Below, piece by piece: positions 46,499 to 57,475 of a stretch of DNA of 64,000 bases. The DNA comes from Rallus limicola (Eukaryota; Chordata; Aves; Gruiformes; Rallidae): contig JAKCOZ010000106.1 in the NCBI GenBank assembly GCA_022605955.1, positions 372,001 through 436,000 of the forward strand, written 5' to 3'. Numbering within the stretch: the first letter of the stretch is position 1; each line of letters starts with the position of its first letter. The notes below the pieces were generated by a model. That model saw only the letters and a list, made by a program, of their open reading frames with translations. It did no database searches and was not told the DNA's origin. The translations under genes and the position numbers were made by a program.

Positions 46499-46750
46499 TG
46501 CTTTTAGCGGGGGTCTGGGGAGCTGCGCACGCCCTCTCCCTTCCCGCCCCCCTCTTCTTGCCCGGGCATTGGCTGGCCTACTGCGGATGGGCTGGGTGCG
46601 TTGTTGGTGCAGGGGGGGTCTCCGTGTGACTGGTGGTCGCGGGGCAGCCCGTGGGCGCCGGGGGGGGGTGGGGGCGGTGTGATGTAGTGCGGGCCGTCGG
46701 GGGGAAGTTGCAGTCAGTGATGCGAGAGGGCCGTGTGCAAGGCAGGGGGT

Positions 46751-46871
46751 GCCTACGGCCATACCACCCTGAGAACGCCCGATCTCGTCTGATCTCGGAA
46801 GCTAAGCAGGGTCGGGCCCGGTTAGTACTTGGATGGGAGACCGCCTGGGAATACCGGGTGCTGTAGGCTTT
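46751..46871 (+). rRNA. 5S rRNA copy 52, canonical
   Basis: Consensus. Spacer A follows. Confidence 0.97.
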
Positions 46872-47080
46872 TGCTTTTGGCGGCAGTTGCGGGGGGGCTG
46901 CGCCCCTGTTCTTGCATGGCATTTGGCCGGCCTGCTGAGGAGGGTCTGTGTCTGTTGGTGGCACCGGAGGGGCCATGTGGCTGGTGGGAGCCCATGGGAG
47001 CTGGGATGGGACTGTAGCGCGGGCTGCCAGAGGGTAGTTGTTGATTGTCTGCCGAGAGGACAATGTGCGGAGAAAGGGGT

Positions 47081-47201
47081 GCCTACAGCCATACCACCCT
47101 GAGAACGCCCGATCTCGTCTGATCTCGGAAGCTCACGAGACTCGGGCCCAGTTAGTACTTGGATGGGAGACCGCCTGGGAATACCGGGTGCTGTAGGCTT
47201 T
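47081..47201 (+). rRNA. 5S copy 53, variant, likely pseudogene
   Basis: Variant block, A7, A70, T76. Spacer B follows. Confidence 0.9.
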
Positions 47202-47452
47202 TGCTTTTAGCGGGGGTCTGGGGAGCTGCGCCCGCCCTCTCCCTTCCCGTCCCCCTCTTCTTGCCCGGGCATTGGCTGGCCTGCTGCGGATGGGCTGGGT
47301 GGGTTGTTGGCGCAGGGGGCGTCTCCGTGTGACTGGTGGTCGCGGGGCAGCCCGTGGGCGCCGGGGGGGGCGGGGGCGGTGTGATGTAGTGCGGGCCGTC
47401 GGGGGGAAGTTGCAGTCAGTGATGCGAGAGGGCCGTGTGCAAGGCAGGGGGT

Positions 47453-47573
47453 GTCTACGGCCATACCACCCTGAGAACGCCCGATCTCGTCTGATCTCGG
47501 AAGCTAAGCAGGGTCGGGCCCGGTTAGTACTTGGATGGGAGACCGCCTGGGAATACCGGGTGCTGTAGGCTTT
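47453..47573 (+). rRNA. 5S rRNA copy 54, canonical
   Basis: T2 (GTCTAC start, as in mammals; U-G pair possible). Spacer B follows. Confidence 0.96.
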
Positions 47574-47824
47574 TGCTTTTAGCGGGGGTCTGGGGAGCTG
47601 CGCCCGCCCTCTCCCTTCCCGTCCCCCTCTTCTTGCCCGGGCATTGGCTGGCCTGCTGCGGATGGGCTGGGTGCGTTGTTGGCGCAGGGGGGGTCTCCGT
47701 GTGACTGGTGGTCGCGGGGCAGCCCGTGGGCGCCGGGGGGGGCGGGGGCGGTGTGATGTAGTGCGGGCCGTCGGGGGGAAGTTGCAGTCAGTGATGCGAG
47801 AGGGCCGTGTGCAAGGCAGGGGGT

Positions 47825-47945
47825 GCCTACGGCCATACCACCCTGAGAATGCCCGATCTCGTCTGATCTCGGAAGCTAAGCAGGGTCGGGCCCGGTTAGT
47901 ACTTGGATGGGAGACCGCCGGGGAATACCGGGTGCTGTAGGCTTT
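47825..47945 (+). rRNA. 5S rRNA copy 55, canonical
   Basis: T26 and G96. Spacer B follows. Confidence 0.95.
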
Positions 47946-48197
47946 TGCTTTTAGCGGGGGTCTGGGGAGCTGCGCCCGCCCTCTCCCTTCCCGTCCCCCT
48001 CTTCTTGCCCGGGCATTGGCTGGCCTGCTGCGGATGGGCTGGGTGCGTTGTTGGCGCAGGGGGGGTCTCTGTGTGACTGGTGGTCGCGGGGCAGCCCGTG
48101 GGCGCCGGGGGGGGGCGGGGGCGGTGTGATGTAGTGCGGGCCGTCGGGGGGAAGTTGCAGTCAGTGATGCGAGAGGGCCGTGTGCAAGGCAGGGGGT

Positions 48198-48318
48198 GCC
48201 TACGGCCATACCACCCTGAGAACGCCCGATCTCGTCTGATCTCGGAAGCTAAGCAGGGTCGGGCCCGGTTAGTACTTGGATGGGAGACCGCCTGGGAATA
48301 CCGGGTGCTGTAGGCTTT
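48198..48318 (+). rRNA. 5S rRNA copy 56, canonical
   Basis: Consensus. Spacer A follows. Confidence 0.97.
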
Positions 48319-48527
48319 TGCTTTTGGCGGCAGTTGCGGGGGGGCTGCGCCCCTGTTCTTGCATGGCATTTGGCCGGCCTGCTGAGGAGGGTCTGTGTGT
48401 GTTGGTGGCACCGGAGGGGCCATGTGGCTGGTGGGAGCCCATGGGAGCTGGGATGGGACTGTAGCGCGGGCTGCCAGAGGGTAGTTGTTGATTGTCTGCC
48501 GAGAGGACAATGTGCGGAGAAAGGGGT

Positions 48528-48648
48528 GCCTACAGCCATACCACCCTGAGAACGCCCGATCTCGTCTGATCTCGTAAGCTCACGAGACTCGGGCCCAGTT
48601 AGGACTTGGATGGGAGACCGCCTGGGAATACCGGGTGCTGTAGGCTTT
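48528..48648 (+). rRNA. 5S copy 57, variant, likely pseudogene
   Basis: Variant block, A7, T48, A70, G76. Spacer B follows. Confidence 0.9.
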
Positions 48649-48899
48649 TGCTTTTAGCGGGGGCCTGGGGAGCTGCGCACGCCCTCTCCCTTCCCGCCCC
48701 CCTCTTCTTGCCCAGGCATTGGCTGGCCTGCTGCGCATGGGCTGGGTGCGTTGTTGGCGCAGGGGGGGTCTCCGTGTGACTGGTGGTCGCGGGACAGCCC
48801 CTGGGCACCGGGGGCGGCGGGGGCGGTGTGATGTAGTGCGGGCCGTCAGGGGGAAGTTGCAGTCAGTAATGCGAGAGGGCCGTGTGCAAGGCAGGGGGT

Positions 48900-49020
48900 G
48901 CCTACGGCCATACCACCCTGAGAACGCCCGATCTCGTCTGATCTCGGAAGCTAAGCAGGGTCGGGCCCGGTTAGTACTTGGATGGGAGACCGCCTGGGAA
49001 TACCGGGTGCTGTAGGCTTT
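48900..49020 (+). rRNA. 5S rRNA copy 58, canonical
   Basis: Consensus. Spacer D follows. Confidence 0.97.
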
Positions 49021-49249
49021 TGCTTTTGGCGGCAGTTCCGGGGGGGCCGCGCCCTTCCTCCCCTTTATTGCGCCCCTGTTCTTGCATGGCATTTTCCGGC
49101 CCGCTGATGAGGGTCTGTGTCTGTTGGTGGCGCCGGAGGGGCCATGTGGCTGGTGGTTGCCCATGGGAGCTGGGATGGGACTGTAGCGCGGGCTGCCAGA
49201 GAGTGGTTGTTGTTTGTCTGCCGAGAGGACAATGTGCGGAGAAAGGGGT

Positions 49250-49370
49250 GCCTACAGCCATGCCACCCTGAGAACGCCCGATCTCGTCTGATCTCGGAAG
49301 CTAAGCAGGGTCGGGCCCGGTTAGTACTTGGATGGGAGACCGCCTGGGAATACCGGGTGCTGTAGGCTTT
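49250..49370 (+). rRNA. 5S rRNA copy 59, canonical
   Basis: A7 and G13. Spacer A follows. Confidence 0.95.
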
Positions 49371-49579
49371 TGCTTTTGGCGGCAGTTGCGGGGGGGCTGC
49401 GCCCCTGTTCTTGCATGGCATTTGGCCGGCCTGCTGAGGAGGGTCTGTGTCTGTTGGTGGCGCAGGAGGGGCCATGTGGCTGGTGGGAGCCCATGGGAGC
49501 TGGGATGGGACTGTAGCGCAGGCTGCCAGAGGGTGGTTTTTGATTGTCTGCCGAGAGGACAATGTGCGGAGAAAGGGGT

Positions 49580-49700
49580 GCCTACAGCCATACCACCCTG
49601 AGAACGCCCGATCTCGTCTGATCTTGGAAGCTCACGAGACATGGGCCCGGTTAGGACTTGGATGGGAGACCGCCTGGGTATACCGGGTGCTACAGGCGTT
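49580..49700 (+). rRNA. 5S copy 60, variant, likely pseudogene
   Basis: Variant block with T46, GACATGGG, G76, and CTACAGGCGTTT end without T4. Confidence 0.88.
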
Positions 49701-49960
49701 TGCATTTGACGGGCTCCCCGCGGGCTTGGGCCGGGGGACTGTGTCCGCCCTCCCGCTTTCCACGCCCCTGTTCTTGCCGGGCCTTTGGCTGGCCTGCTGC
49801 AGAGGGCGTGGGTTTTTGGTGGCGCCGGGGTGGCCGTGTGGCTGGGGGTCGCGGGGCAGCCCGTGGGAGCCGGGGGGGCGGGGGCGGTGTGATGTAGTGC
49901 GGGCCGTCGGGGGGAAGTTGCAGTCAGTAATTCGAGAGGGCCGTGTGCAAGGCAGGGGGT
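49701..49960 (+). repeat. Recombinant spacer C/B
   Basis: Starts as spacer C and switches near CGTGGGAGCCGG to spacer B (GGCGGGGGCGGTGTGATG onward). This gives the longest unit seen (381 bp), and it is followed by a canonical gene as expected for a B 3' end. Confidence 0.85.
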
Positions 49961-50081
49961 GCCTACGGCCATACCACCCTGAGAACGCCCGATCTCGTCT
50001 GATCTCGGAAGCTAAGCAGGGTCGGGCCCGGTTAGTACTTGGATGGGAGACCGCCTGGGAATACCGGGTGCTGTAGGCTTT
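49961..50081 (+). rRNA. 5S rRNA copy 61, canonical
   Basis: Consensus. Spacer B follows. Confidence 0.97.
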
Positions 50082-50331
50082 TGCTTTTAGCGGGGGTCTG
50101 GGGAGCTGCGCCCGCCCTCTCCCTTCCCGTCCCCCTCTTCTTGCCCGGGCATTGGCTGGCCTGCTGCGGATGGGCTGGGTGCGTTGTTGGCGCAGGGGGG
50201 GTCTCCGTGTGACTGGTGGTCGCGGGGCAGCCCGTGGGCGCCGGGGGGGCGGGGGCGGTGTGATGTAGTGCGGGCCGTCGGGGGGAAGTTGCAGTCAGTG
50301 ATGCGAGAGGGCCGTGTGCAAGGCAGGGGGT

Positions 50332-50452
50332 GCCTACGGCCATACCACCCTGAGAACGCCCGATCTCGTCTGATCTCGGAAGCTAAGCAGGGTCGGGCCC
50401 GGTTAGTACTTGGATGGGAGACCGCCTGGGAATACCGGGTGCTGTAGGCTTT
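50332..50452 (+). rRNA. 5S rRNA copy 62, canonical
   Basis: Consensus. A D/B recombinant spacer follows. Confidence 0.97.
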
Positions 50453-50681
50453 TGCTTTTGGCGGCAGTTCCGGGGGGGCCGCGCCCTTCCTCCCCTTTAT
50501 TGCGCCCCTGTTCTTGCATGGCATTTTCCGGCCCGCTGATGAGGGTCTGTGTCTGTTGGTGGCGCCGGAGGGGCCATGTGGCTGGTGGTTGCCCATGGGA
50601 GCTGGGATGGGACTGTAGCGCGGGCTGCCAGAGAGTGGTTGTTGTTTGTCTGCCGAGAGGACAATGTGCAAGGCAGGGGGT
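50453..50681 (+). repeat. Recombinant spacer D/B
   Basis: Spacer D up to GAGGACAATGTGC, then the spacer B ending AAGGCAGGGGGT. The switch falls inside the conserved -27 to -13 element. Confidence 0.85.
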
Positions 50682-50802
50682 GCCTACGGCCATACCACCC
50701 TGAGAACGCCCGATCTCGTCTGATCTCGGAAGCTAAGCAGGGTCGGGCCCGGTTAGTACTTGGATGGGAGACCGCCTGGGAATACCGGGTGCTGTAGGCT
50801 TT
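50682..50802 (+). rRNA. 5S rRNA copy 63, canonical
   Basis: Consensus; the second T run is reduced to GCATTTGG. Spacer A follows. Confidence 0.97.
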
Positions 50803-51011
50803 TGCATTTGGCGGCAGTTGCGGGGGGGCTGCGCCCCTGTTCTTGCATGGCATTTGGCCGGCCTGCTGAGGAGGGTCTGTGTCTGTTGGTGGCACCGGAG
50901 GGGCCATGTGGCTGGTGGGAGCCCATGGGAGCTGGGATGGGACTGTAGCGCGGGCTGCCAGAGGGTAGTTGTTGATTGTCTGCCGAGAGGACAATGTGCG
51001 GAGAAAGGGGT

Positions 51012-51132
51012 GCCTACAGCCATACCACCCTGAGAACGCCCGATCTCGTCTGATCTCGGAAGCTCACGAGACTCGGGCCCGGTTAGTACTTGGATGGGAG
51101 ACCGCCTGGGAATACCGGGTGCTGTAGGCTTT
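51012..51132 (+). rRNA. 5S copy 64, variant, likely pseudogene
   Basis: Variant block and A7, but G70 and T76 as in canonical genes. An A/D recombinant spacer follows. Confidence 0.9.
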
Positions 51133-51341
51133 TGCATTTGGCGGCAGTTGCGGGGGGGCTGCGCCCCTGTTCTTGCATGGCATTTGGCCGGCCCGCTGAT
51201 GAGGGTCTGTGTCTGTTGGTGGCGCCGGAGGGGCCATGTGGCTGGTGGGAGCCCATGGGAGCTGGGATGGGACTGTAGCGCGGGCTGCCAGAGAGTGGTT
51301 GTTGTTTGTCTGCCGAGAGGACAATGTGCGGAGAAAGGGGT
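51133..51341 (+). repeat. Recombinant spacer A/D
   Basis: Spacer A 5' part, then spacer D from CCCGCTGATGAGG to the GAGAGTGGTTGTTG end. It lies between a variant and a canonical gene, unlike pure spacer A. Confidence 0.8.
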
Positions 51342-51462
51342 GCCTACAGCCATACCACCCTGAGAACGCCCGATCTCGTCTGATCTCGGAAGCTAAGCAG
51401 GGTCGGTCCCGGTTAGTACTTGGATGGGAGACCGCCTGGGAATACCGGGTGCTGTAGGCTTT
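51342..51462 (+). rRNA. 5S rRNA copy 65, canonical
   Basis: A7 and T66 (shared with copy 90). Spacer B follows. Confidence 0.95.
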
Positions 51463-51714
51463 TACTTTTAGCGGGGGTCTGGGGAGCTGCGCCCGCCCTC
51501 TCCCTTCCCGTCCCCCTCTTCTTGCCCGGGCATTGGCTGGCCTAGTGCGGATGGGCTGGGTGCGTTGTTGGCGCAGGGGGGGTCTCCGTGTGACTGGTGG
51601 TCGCGGGGCAGCCCGTGGGCGCCGGGGGGGGGCGGGGGCGGTGTGATGTAGTGCGGGCCGTCGGGGGGAAGTTGCAGTCAGTGATGCGAGAGGGCCGTGT
51701 GCAAGGCAGGGGGT

Positions 51715-51835
51715 GCCTATGGCCATACCACCCTGAGAGCGCCTGATCTCGTCTGATCTCGGAAGCTAAGCAGGGTCGGGCCCGGTTAGTACTTGGATGG
51801 GGGACCGCCTGGGAATACCGGGTGCTGTAGGCTTT
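51715..51835 (+). rRNA. 5S rRNA copy 66, canonical, mutated
   Basis: T6, G25, T30, G88: the most mutated full-length canonical copy. Spacer B follows. Confidence 0.93.
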
Positions 51836-52087
51836 TACTTTTAGCGGGGGTCTGGGGAGCTGCGCCCGCCCTCTCCCTTCCCGTCGCCCTCTTCTTGCCC
51901 GGGCATTGGCTGGCCTACTGCGGATGGGCTGGGTGCGTTGTTGGCGCAGGGGGGGTCTCCGTGTGACTGGTGGTCGCGGGGCAGCCCGTGGGCGCCGGGG
52001 GGGGCGGGGGGCGGTGTGATGTAGTGCGGGCCGTCGGGGGGAAGTTGCAGTCAGTGATGCGAGAGGGCCGTGTGCAAGGCAGGGGGT

Positions 52088-52208
52088 GCCTACGGCCATA
52101 CCACCCTGAGAACGCCCGATCTCGTCTGATCTCGGAAGCTAAGCAGGGTCGGGCCCGGTTAGTACTTGGATGGGAGACCGCCTGGGAATACCGGGTGCTG
52201 TAGGCTTT
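52088..52208 (+). rRNA. 5S rRNA copy 67, canonical
   Basis: Consensus. A D/A recombinant spacer follows. Confidence 0.97.
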
Positions 52209-52438
52209 TGCTTTTGGCGGCAGTTCCGGGGGGGCCGCGCCCTTCCTCCCCTTAAATGCGCCCCTGTTCTTGCATGGCATTTGGCCGGCCTGCTGAGGAG
52301 GGTCTGTGTCTGTTGGTGGCACCGGAGGGGCCATGTGGCTGGTGGGAGCCCATGGGAGCTGGGATGGGACTGTAGCGCGGGCTGCCAGAGGATAGTTGTT
52401 GATTGTCTGCCGAGAGGACAATGTGCGGAGAAAGGGGT
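52209..52438 (+). repeat. Recombinant spacer D/A
   Basis: Spacer D start with CTTAAATGCG, then spacer A from TTTGGCCGGCCTGCTGAGG. Nearly repeated at 59,045-59,274. Confidence 0.85.
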
Positions 52439-52559
52439 GCCTACAGCCATACCACCCTGAGAACGCCCGATCTCGTCTGATCTCGGAAGCTCACGAGACT
52501 CGGGCCCAGTTAGGACTTGGATGGGAGACCGCCTGGGAATACCGGGTGCTGTAGGCTTT
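52439..52559 (+). rRNA. 5S copy 68, variant, likely pseudogene
   Basis: Variant block, A7, A70, G76. A B/A recombinant spacer follows. Confidence 0.9.
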
Positions 52560-52787
52560 TGCTTTTAGCGGGGGTCTGGGGAGCTGCGCCCGCCCTCTCC
52601 CTTCCCGTCCCCCTCTTCTTGCCCGGGCATTGGCCGGCCTGCTGAGGAGGGTCTGTGTCTGTTGGTGGCACCGGAGGGGCCATGTGGCTGGTGGGAGCCC
52701 ATGGGAGCTGGGATGGGACTGTAGCGCGGGCTGCCAGAGGGTAGTTGTTGATTGTCTGCCGAGAGGACAATGTGCGGAGAAAGGGGT
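52560..52787 (+). repeat. Recombinant spacer B/A
   Basis: Spacer B up to GCCCGGGCATTGG, then spacer A from CCGGCCTGCTGAGG. The same junction recurs at 59,396-59,623. Confidence 0.88.
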
Positions 52788-52908
52788 GCCTACAGCCATA
52801 CCACCCTGAGAACGCCCGATCTCGTCTGATCTCGGAAGCTCACGAGACTCGGGCCCAGTTAGTACTTGGATGGGAGACCGCCTGGGAATACCGGGTGCTG
52901 TAGGCTTT
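52788..52908 (+). rRNA. 5S copy 69, variant, likely pseudogene
   Basis: Variant block, A7, A70, T76. Two variant genes in a row (68, 69), a result of the recombinant spacer. Spacer B follows. Confidence 0.9.
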
Positions 52909-53159
52909 TGCTTTTAGCGGGGGTCTGGGGAGCTGCGCCCGCCCTCTCCCTTCCCGTCCCCCTCTTCTTGCCCGGGCATTGGCTGGCCTGCTGCGGATGG
53001 GCTGGGTGTGTTGTTGGCGCAGGGGGCGTCTCCGTGTGACTGGTGGTCGCGGGGCAGCCCGTGGGCGCCGGGGGGGGCGGGGGCGGTGTGATGTAGTGTG
53101 GGCCGTCGTGGGGAAGTTGCAGTCAGTGATGCGAGAGGGCCGTGTGCAAGGCAGGGGGT

Positions 53160-53280
53160 GCCTACGGCCATACCACCCTGAGAACGCCCGATCTCGTCTG
53201 ATCTCGGAAGCTAAGCAGGGTCGGGCCCGGTTAGTACTTGGATGGGAGACCGCCTGGGAATACCGGGTGCTGTAGGCTTT
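53160..53280 (+). rRNA. 5S rRNA copy 70, canonical
   Basis: Consensus. Spacer D follows. Confidence 0.97.
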
Positions 53281-53509
53281 TGCTTTTGGCGGCAGTTCCG
53301 GGGGGGCCGCGCCCTTCCTCCCCTTTAATGCGCCCCTGTTCTTGCATGGCATTTTCCGGCCCGCTGATGAGGGTCTGTGTCTGTTGGTGGCGCCGGAGGG
53401 GCCATGTGGCTGGTGGGAGCCCATGGGAGCTGGGATGGGACTGTAGCGCGGGCTGCCAGAGAGTGGTTGTTGTTTGTCTGCCGAGAGGACAATGTGCGGA
53501 GAAAGGGGT

Positions 53510-53630
53510 GCCTACAGCCATACCACCCTGAGAACGCCCGATCTCGTCTGATCTCGGAAGCTCACGAGACTCGGGCCCAGTTAGGACTTGGATGGGAGAC
53601 CGCCTGGGAATACCGGGTGCTGTAGGCTTT
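53510..53630 (+). rRNA. 5S copy 71, variant, likely pseudogene
   Basis: Variant block, A7, A70, G76. Spacer B follows with CCTTTT. Confidence 0.9.
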
Positions 53631-53880
53631 TCCTTTTAGCGGGGGTCTGGGGAGCTGCGCACGCCCTCTTCCTTCCCGCCCCCCTCTTCTTCCCGGGCAT
53701 TGGCTGGCCTGCTGCGCATGGGCTGGGTGCGTTGTTGGCGCAGGGGGGGTCTCCGTGTGACTGGTGGTCGCGGGACAGCCCGTGGGCACCGGGGGGGGCG
53801 GGGGCGGTGTGATGTAGCACGGGCCGTCGGGGGGAAGTTGCAGTCAGTAATGCGAGAGGGCCGTGTGCAAGGCAGGGGGT

Positions 53881-54001
53881 GCCTACAGCCATACCACCCT
53901 GAGAACGCCCGATCTCGTCTGATCTCGGAAGCTAAGCAGGGTCGGGCCCGGTTAGTACTTGGATGGGAGACCGCCTGGGAATACCGGGTGCTGTAGGCTT
54001 T
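53881..54001 (+). rRNA. 5S rRNA copy 72, canonical
   Basis: A7 only. Spacer B follows. Confidence 0.96.
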
Positions 54002-54251
54002 TGCTTTTAGCGGGTGTCTGGGGAGCTGCGCCCGCCCTCTCCCTTCCCGTCCCCCTCTTCTTGCCCGGGCATTGGCTGGCCTACTGCGGATGGGCTGGGT
54101 GCGTTGTTGGTGCAGGGGGGGTCTCCGTGTGACTGGTGGTCGCGGGGCAGCCCGTGGGCGCTGGGGGGGCGGGGGCGGTGTGATGTAGTGCGGGCCGTCG
54201 GGGGGAAGTTGCAGTCAGTGATGCGAGAGGGCCGTGTGCAAGGCAGGGGGT

Positions 54252-54372
54252 GCCTACGGCCATACCACCCTGAGAACGCCCGATCTCGTCTGATCTCGGA
54301 AGCTAAGCAGGGTCGGGCCCGGTTAGTACTTGGATGGGAGACCGCCTGGGAATACCGGGTGCTGTAGGCTTT
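54252..54372 (+). rRNA. 5S rRNA copy 73, canonical
   Basis: Consensus; GCATTTGG after the terminator. Spacer A follows. Confidence 0.97.
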
Positions 54373-54581
54373 TGCATTTGGCGGCAGTTGCGGGGGGGCT
54401 GCGCCCCTGTTCTTGCATGGCATTTGGCCGGCCTGCTGAGGAGGGTCTGTGTCTGTTGGTGGCACCGGAGGGGCCATGTGGCTGGTGGGAGCCCATGGGA
54501 GCTGGGATGGGACTGTAGCGCGGGCTGCCAGAGGGTAGTTGTTGATTGTCTGCCGAGAGGACAATGTGCGGAGAAAGGGGT

Positions 54582-54702
54582 GCCTACAGCCATACCACCC
54601 TGAGAACGCCCGATCTCGTCTGATCTCGGAAGCTCACGAGACTCGGGCCCAGTTAGTACTTGGATGGGAGACCGCCTGGGAATACCGGGTGCTGTAGGCT
54701 TT
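54582..54702 (+). rRNA. 5S copy 74, variant, likely pseudogene
   Basis: Variant block, A7, A70, T76. Spacer B follows. Confidence 0.9.
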
Positions 54703-54953
54703 TGCTTTTAGCGGGGGTCTGGGGAGCTGCGCCCGCCCTCTCCCTTCCCGTCCCCCTCTTCTTGCCCGGGCATTGGCTGGCCTGCTGCGGATGGGCTGGG
54801 TGCGTTGTTGGCGCAGGGGGGGTCTCCGTATGACTGGTGGTCGCGGGGCAGCCCGTGGGCGCCGGGGGGGGCGGGGGCGGTGTGATGTAGTGCGGGCCGT
54901 CGGGGGGAAGTTGCAGTCAGTGATGCGAGAGGGCCGTGTGCAAGGCAGGGGGT

Positions 54954-55074
54954 GCCTACGGCCATACCACCCTGAGAACGCACGATCTCGTCTGATCTTG
55001 GAAGCTAAGCAGGGTCGGGCCCGGTTAGTACTTGGATGGGAGACCGCCTGGGAATACCGGGTGCTGTAGGCTTT
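54954..55074 (+). rRNA. 5S rRNA copy 75, canonical
   Basis: A29 and T46 (shared with copy 85). Spacer B follows. Confidence 0.95.
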
Positions 55075-55325
55075 TGCTTTTAGCGGGGGTCTGGGGAGCT
55101 GCGCCCGCCCTCTCCCTTCCCGTCCCCCTCTTCTTGCCCGGGCATTGGCTGGCCTGCTGCAGATGGGCTGGGTGCGTTGTTGGCGCAGGGGGGGTCTCTG
55201 TGTGACTGGTGGTCGCGGGGCAGCCCGTGGGCGCCGGGGGGGGCGGGGGCGGTGTGATGTAGTGCGGGCCGTCGGGGGGAAGTTGCAGTCAGTGATGCGA
55301 GAGGGCCGTGTGCAAGGCAGGGGGT

Positions 55326-55446
55326 GCCTACGGCCATACCACCCTGAGAACGCCCGATCTCGTCTGATCTCGGAAGCTAAGCAGGGTCGGGCCCGGTTAG
55401 TACTTGGATGGGAGACCGCCTGGGAATACCGGGTGCTGTAGGCTTT
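55326..55446 (+). rRNA. 5S rRNA copy 76, canonical
   Basis: Consensus. Spacer A follows. Confidence 0.97.
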
Positions 55447-55655
55447 TGCTTTTGGCGGCAGTTGCGGGGGGGCTGCGCCCCTGTTCTTGCATGGCATTTG
55501 GCCGGCCTGCTGAGGAGGGTCTGTGTCTGTTGGTGGCACCGGAGGGGCCATGTGGCTGGTGGGAGCCCATGGGAGCTGGGATGGGACTGTAGCGCGGGCT
55601 GCCAGAGGGTAGTTGTTGATTGTCTGCCGAGAGGACAATGTGCGGAGAAAGGGGT

Positions 55656-55776
55656 GCCTACAGCCATACCACCCTGAGAACGCCCGATCTCGTCTGATCT
55701 CGGAAGCTCACGAGACTCGGGCCCAGTTAGGACTTGGATGGGAGACCGCCTGGGAATACCGGGTGCTGTAGGCTTT
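55656..55776 (+). rRNA. 5S copy 77, variant, likely pseudogene
   Basis: Variant block, A7, A70, G76. Spacer B follows. Confidence 0.9.
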
Positions 55777-56027
55777 TGCTTTTAGCGGGGGTCTGGGGAG
55801 CTGCGCACGCCCTCTCCCTTCCCGCCCCCCTCTTCTTACCCGGGCATTGGCTGGCCTGCTGCACATGGGCTGGGTGCGTTGTTGGCGCAGGGGGGGTCTC
55901 CGTGTGACTGGTGGTCGCAGGACAGCCCGTGGGCGCCGGGGGGGGCGGGGGCGGTGTGATGTAGTGCGGGCCGTCGGGGGGAAGTTGCAATCAGTAATGC
56001 GAGAGGGCCGTGTGCAAGGCAGGGGGT

Positions 56028-56148
56028 GCCTACGGCCATACCACCCTGAGAACGCCCGATCTCGTCTGATCTCGGAAGCTAAGCAGGGTCGGGCCCGGTT
56101 AGTACTTGGATGGGAGACCGCCTGGGAATACCGGGTGCTGTAGGCTTT
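56028..56148 (+). rRNA. 5S rRNA copy 78, canonical
   Basis: Consensus. Spacer B follows. Confidence 0.97.
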
Positions 56149-56399
56149 TGCTTTTAGCGGGGGTCTGGGGAGCTGCGCCCGCCCTCTCCCTTCCCGTCCC
56201 CCTCTTCTTGCCCGGGCATTGGCTGGCCTGCTGCGGATGGGCTGGGTGTGTTGTTGGCGCAGGGGGCGTCTCCGTGTGACTGGTGGTCGCGGGGCAGCCA
56301 GTGGGCGCCGGGGGGGGCGGGGGCGGTGTGATGTAGTGCGGGCCGTCGGGGGGAAGTTGCAGTCAGTGATGCGAGAGGGCCGTGTGCAAGGCAGGGGGT

Positions 56400-56520
56400 G
56401 CCTACGGCCATACCACCCTGAGAACGCCCGATCTCGTCTGATCTCGGAAGCTAAGCAGGGTCGGGCCCGGTTAGTACTTGGATGGGAGACCGCCTGGGAA
56501 TACCGGGTGCTGTAGGCTTT
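56400..56520 (+). rRNA. 5S rRNA copy 79, canonical
   Basis: Consensus. Spacer B follows. Confidence 0.97.
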
Positions 56521-56771
56521 TGCTTTTAGCGGGGGTCTGGGGAGCTGCGCCCGCCCTCTCCCTTCCCGTCCCCCTCTTCTTGCCCGGGCATTGGCTGGCC
56601 TGCTGCAGATGGGCTGGGTGCGTTGTTGGCGCAGGGGGGGTCTCTGTGTGACTGGTGGTCGCGGGGCAGCCCGTGGGCGCCGGGGGGGGCGGGGGCGGTG
56701 TGATGTAGTGCGGGCCGTCGGGGGGAAGTTGCAGTCAGTGATGCGAGAGGGCCGTGTGCAAGGCAGGGGGT

Positions 56772-56892
56772 GCCTACGGCCATACCACCCTGAGAACGCC
56801 CGATCTCGTCTGATCTCGGAAGCTAAGCAGGGTCGGGCCCGGTTAGTACTTGGATGGGAGACCGCCTGGGAATACCGGGTGCTGTAGGCTTT
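56772..56892 (+). rRNA. 5S rRNA copy 80, canonical
   Basis: Consensus. Spacer A follows. Confidence 0.97.
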
Positions 56893-57101
56893 TGCTTTTG
56901 GCGGCAGTTGCGGGGGGGCTGCGCCCCTGTTCTTGCATGGCATTTGGCCGGCCTGCTGAGGAGGGTCTGTGTCTGTTGGTGGCACCGGAGGGGCCATGTG
57001 GCTGGTGGGAGCCCATGGGAGCTGGGATGGGACTGTAGCGCGGGCTGCCAGAGGGTAGTTGTTGATTGTCTGCCGAGAGGACAATGTGCGGAGAAAGGGG
57101 T

Positions 57102-57222
57102 GCCTACAGCCATACCACCCTGAGAACGCCCGATCTCGTCTGATCTTGGAAGCTCACGAGACATGGGCCCGGTTAGGACTTGGATGGGAGACCGCCTGGG
57201 AATACCGGGTGCTGTAGGCTTT
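57102..57222 (+). rRNA. 5S copy 81, variant, likely pseudogene
   Basis: Variant block with T46, GACATGGG, G70, G76 but a normal 3' end with T4. Spacer B follows. Confidence 0.89.
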
Positions 57223-57475
57223 TGCTTTTAGCGGGGGGTCTGGGGAGCTGCGCCCGCCCTCTCCCTTCCCGTCCCCCTCTTCTTGCCCGGGCATTGGCTG
57301 GCCTGCTGCGGATGGGCTGGGTGCGTTGTTGGCGCAGGGGGGGTCTCCGTATGACTGGTGGTCGCGGGGCAGCCCGTGGGCGCCGGGGGGGGCGGGGGGC
57401 GGTGTGATGTAGTGCGGGCCGTCGGGGGGAAGTTGCAGTCAGTGATGCGAGAGGGCCGTGTGCAAGGCAGGGGGT

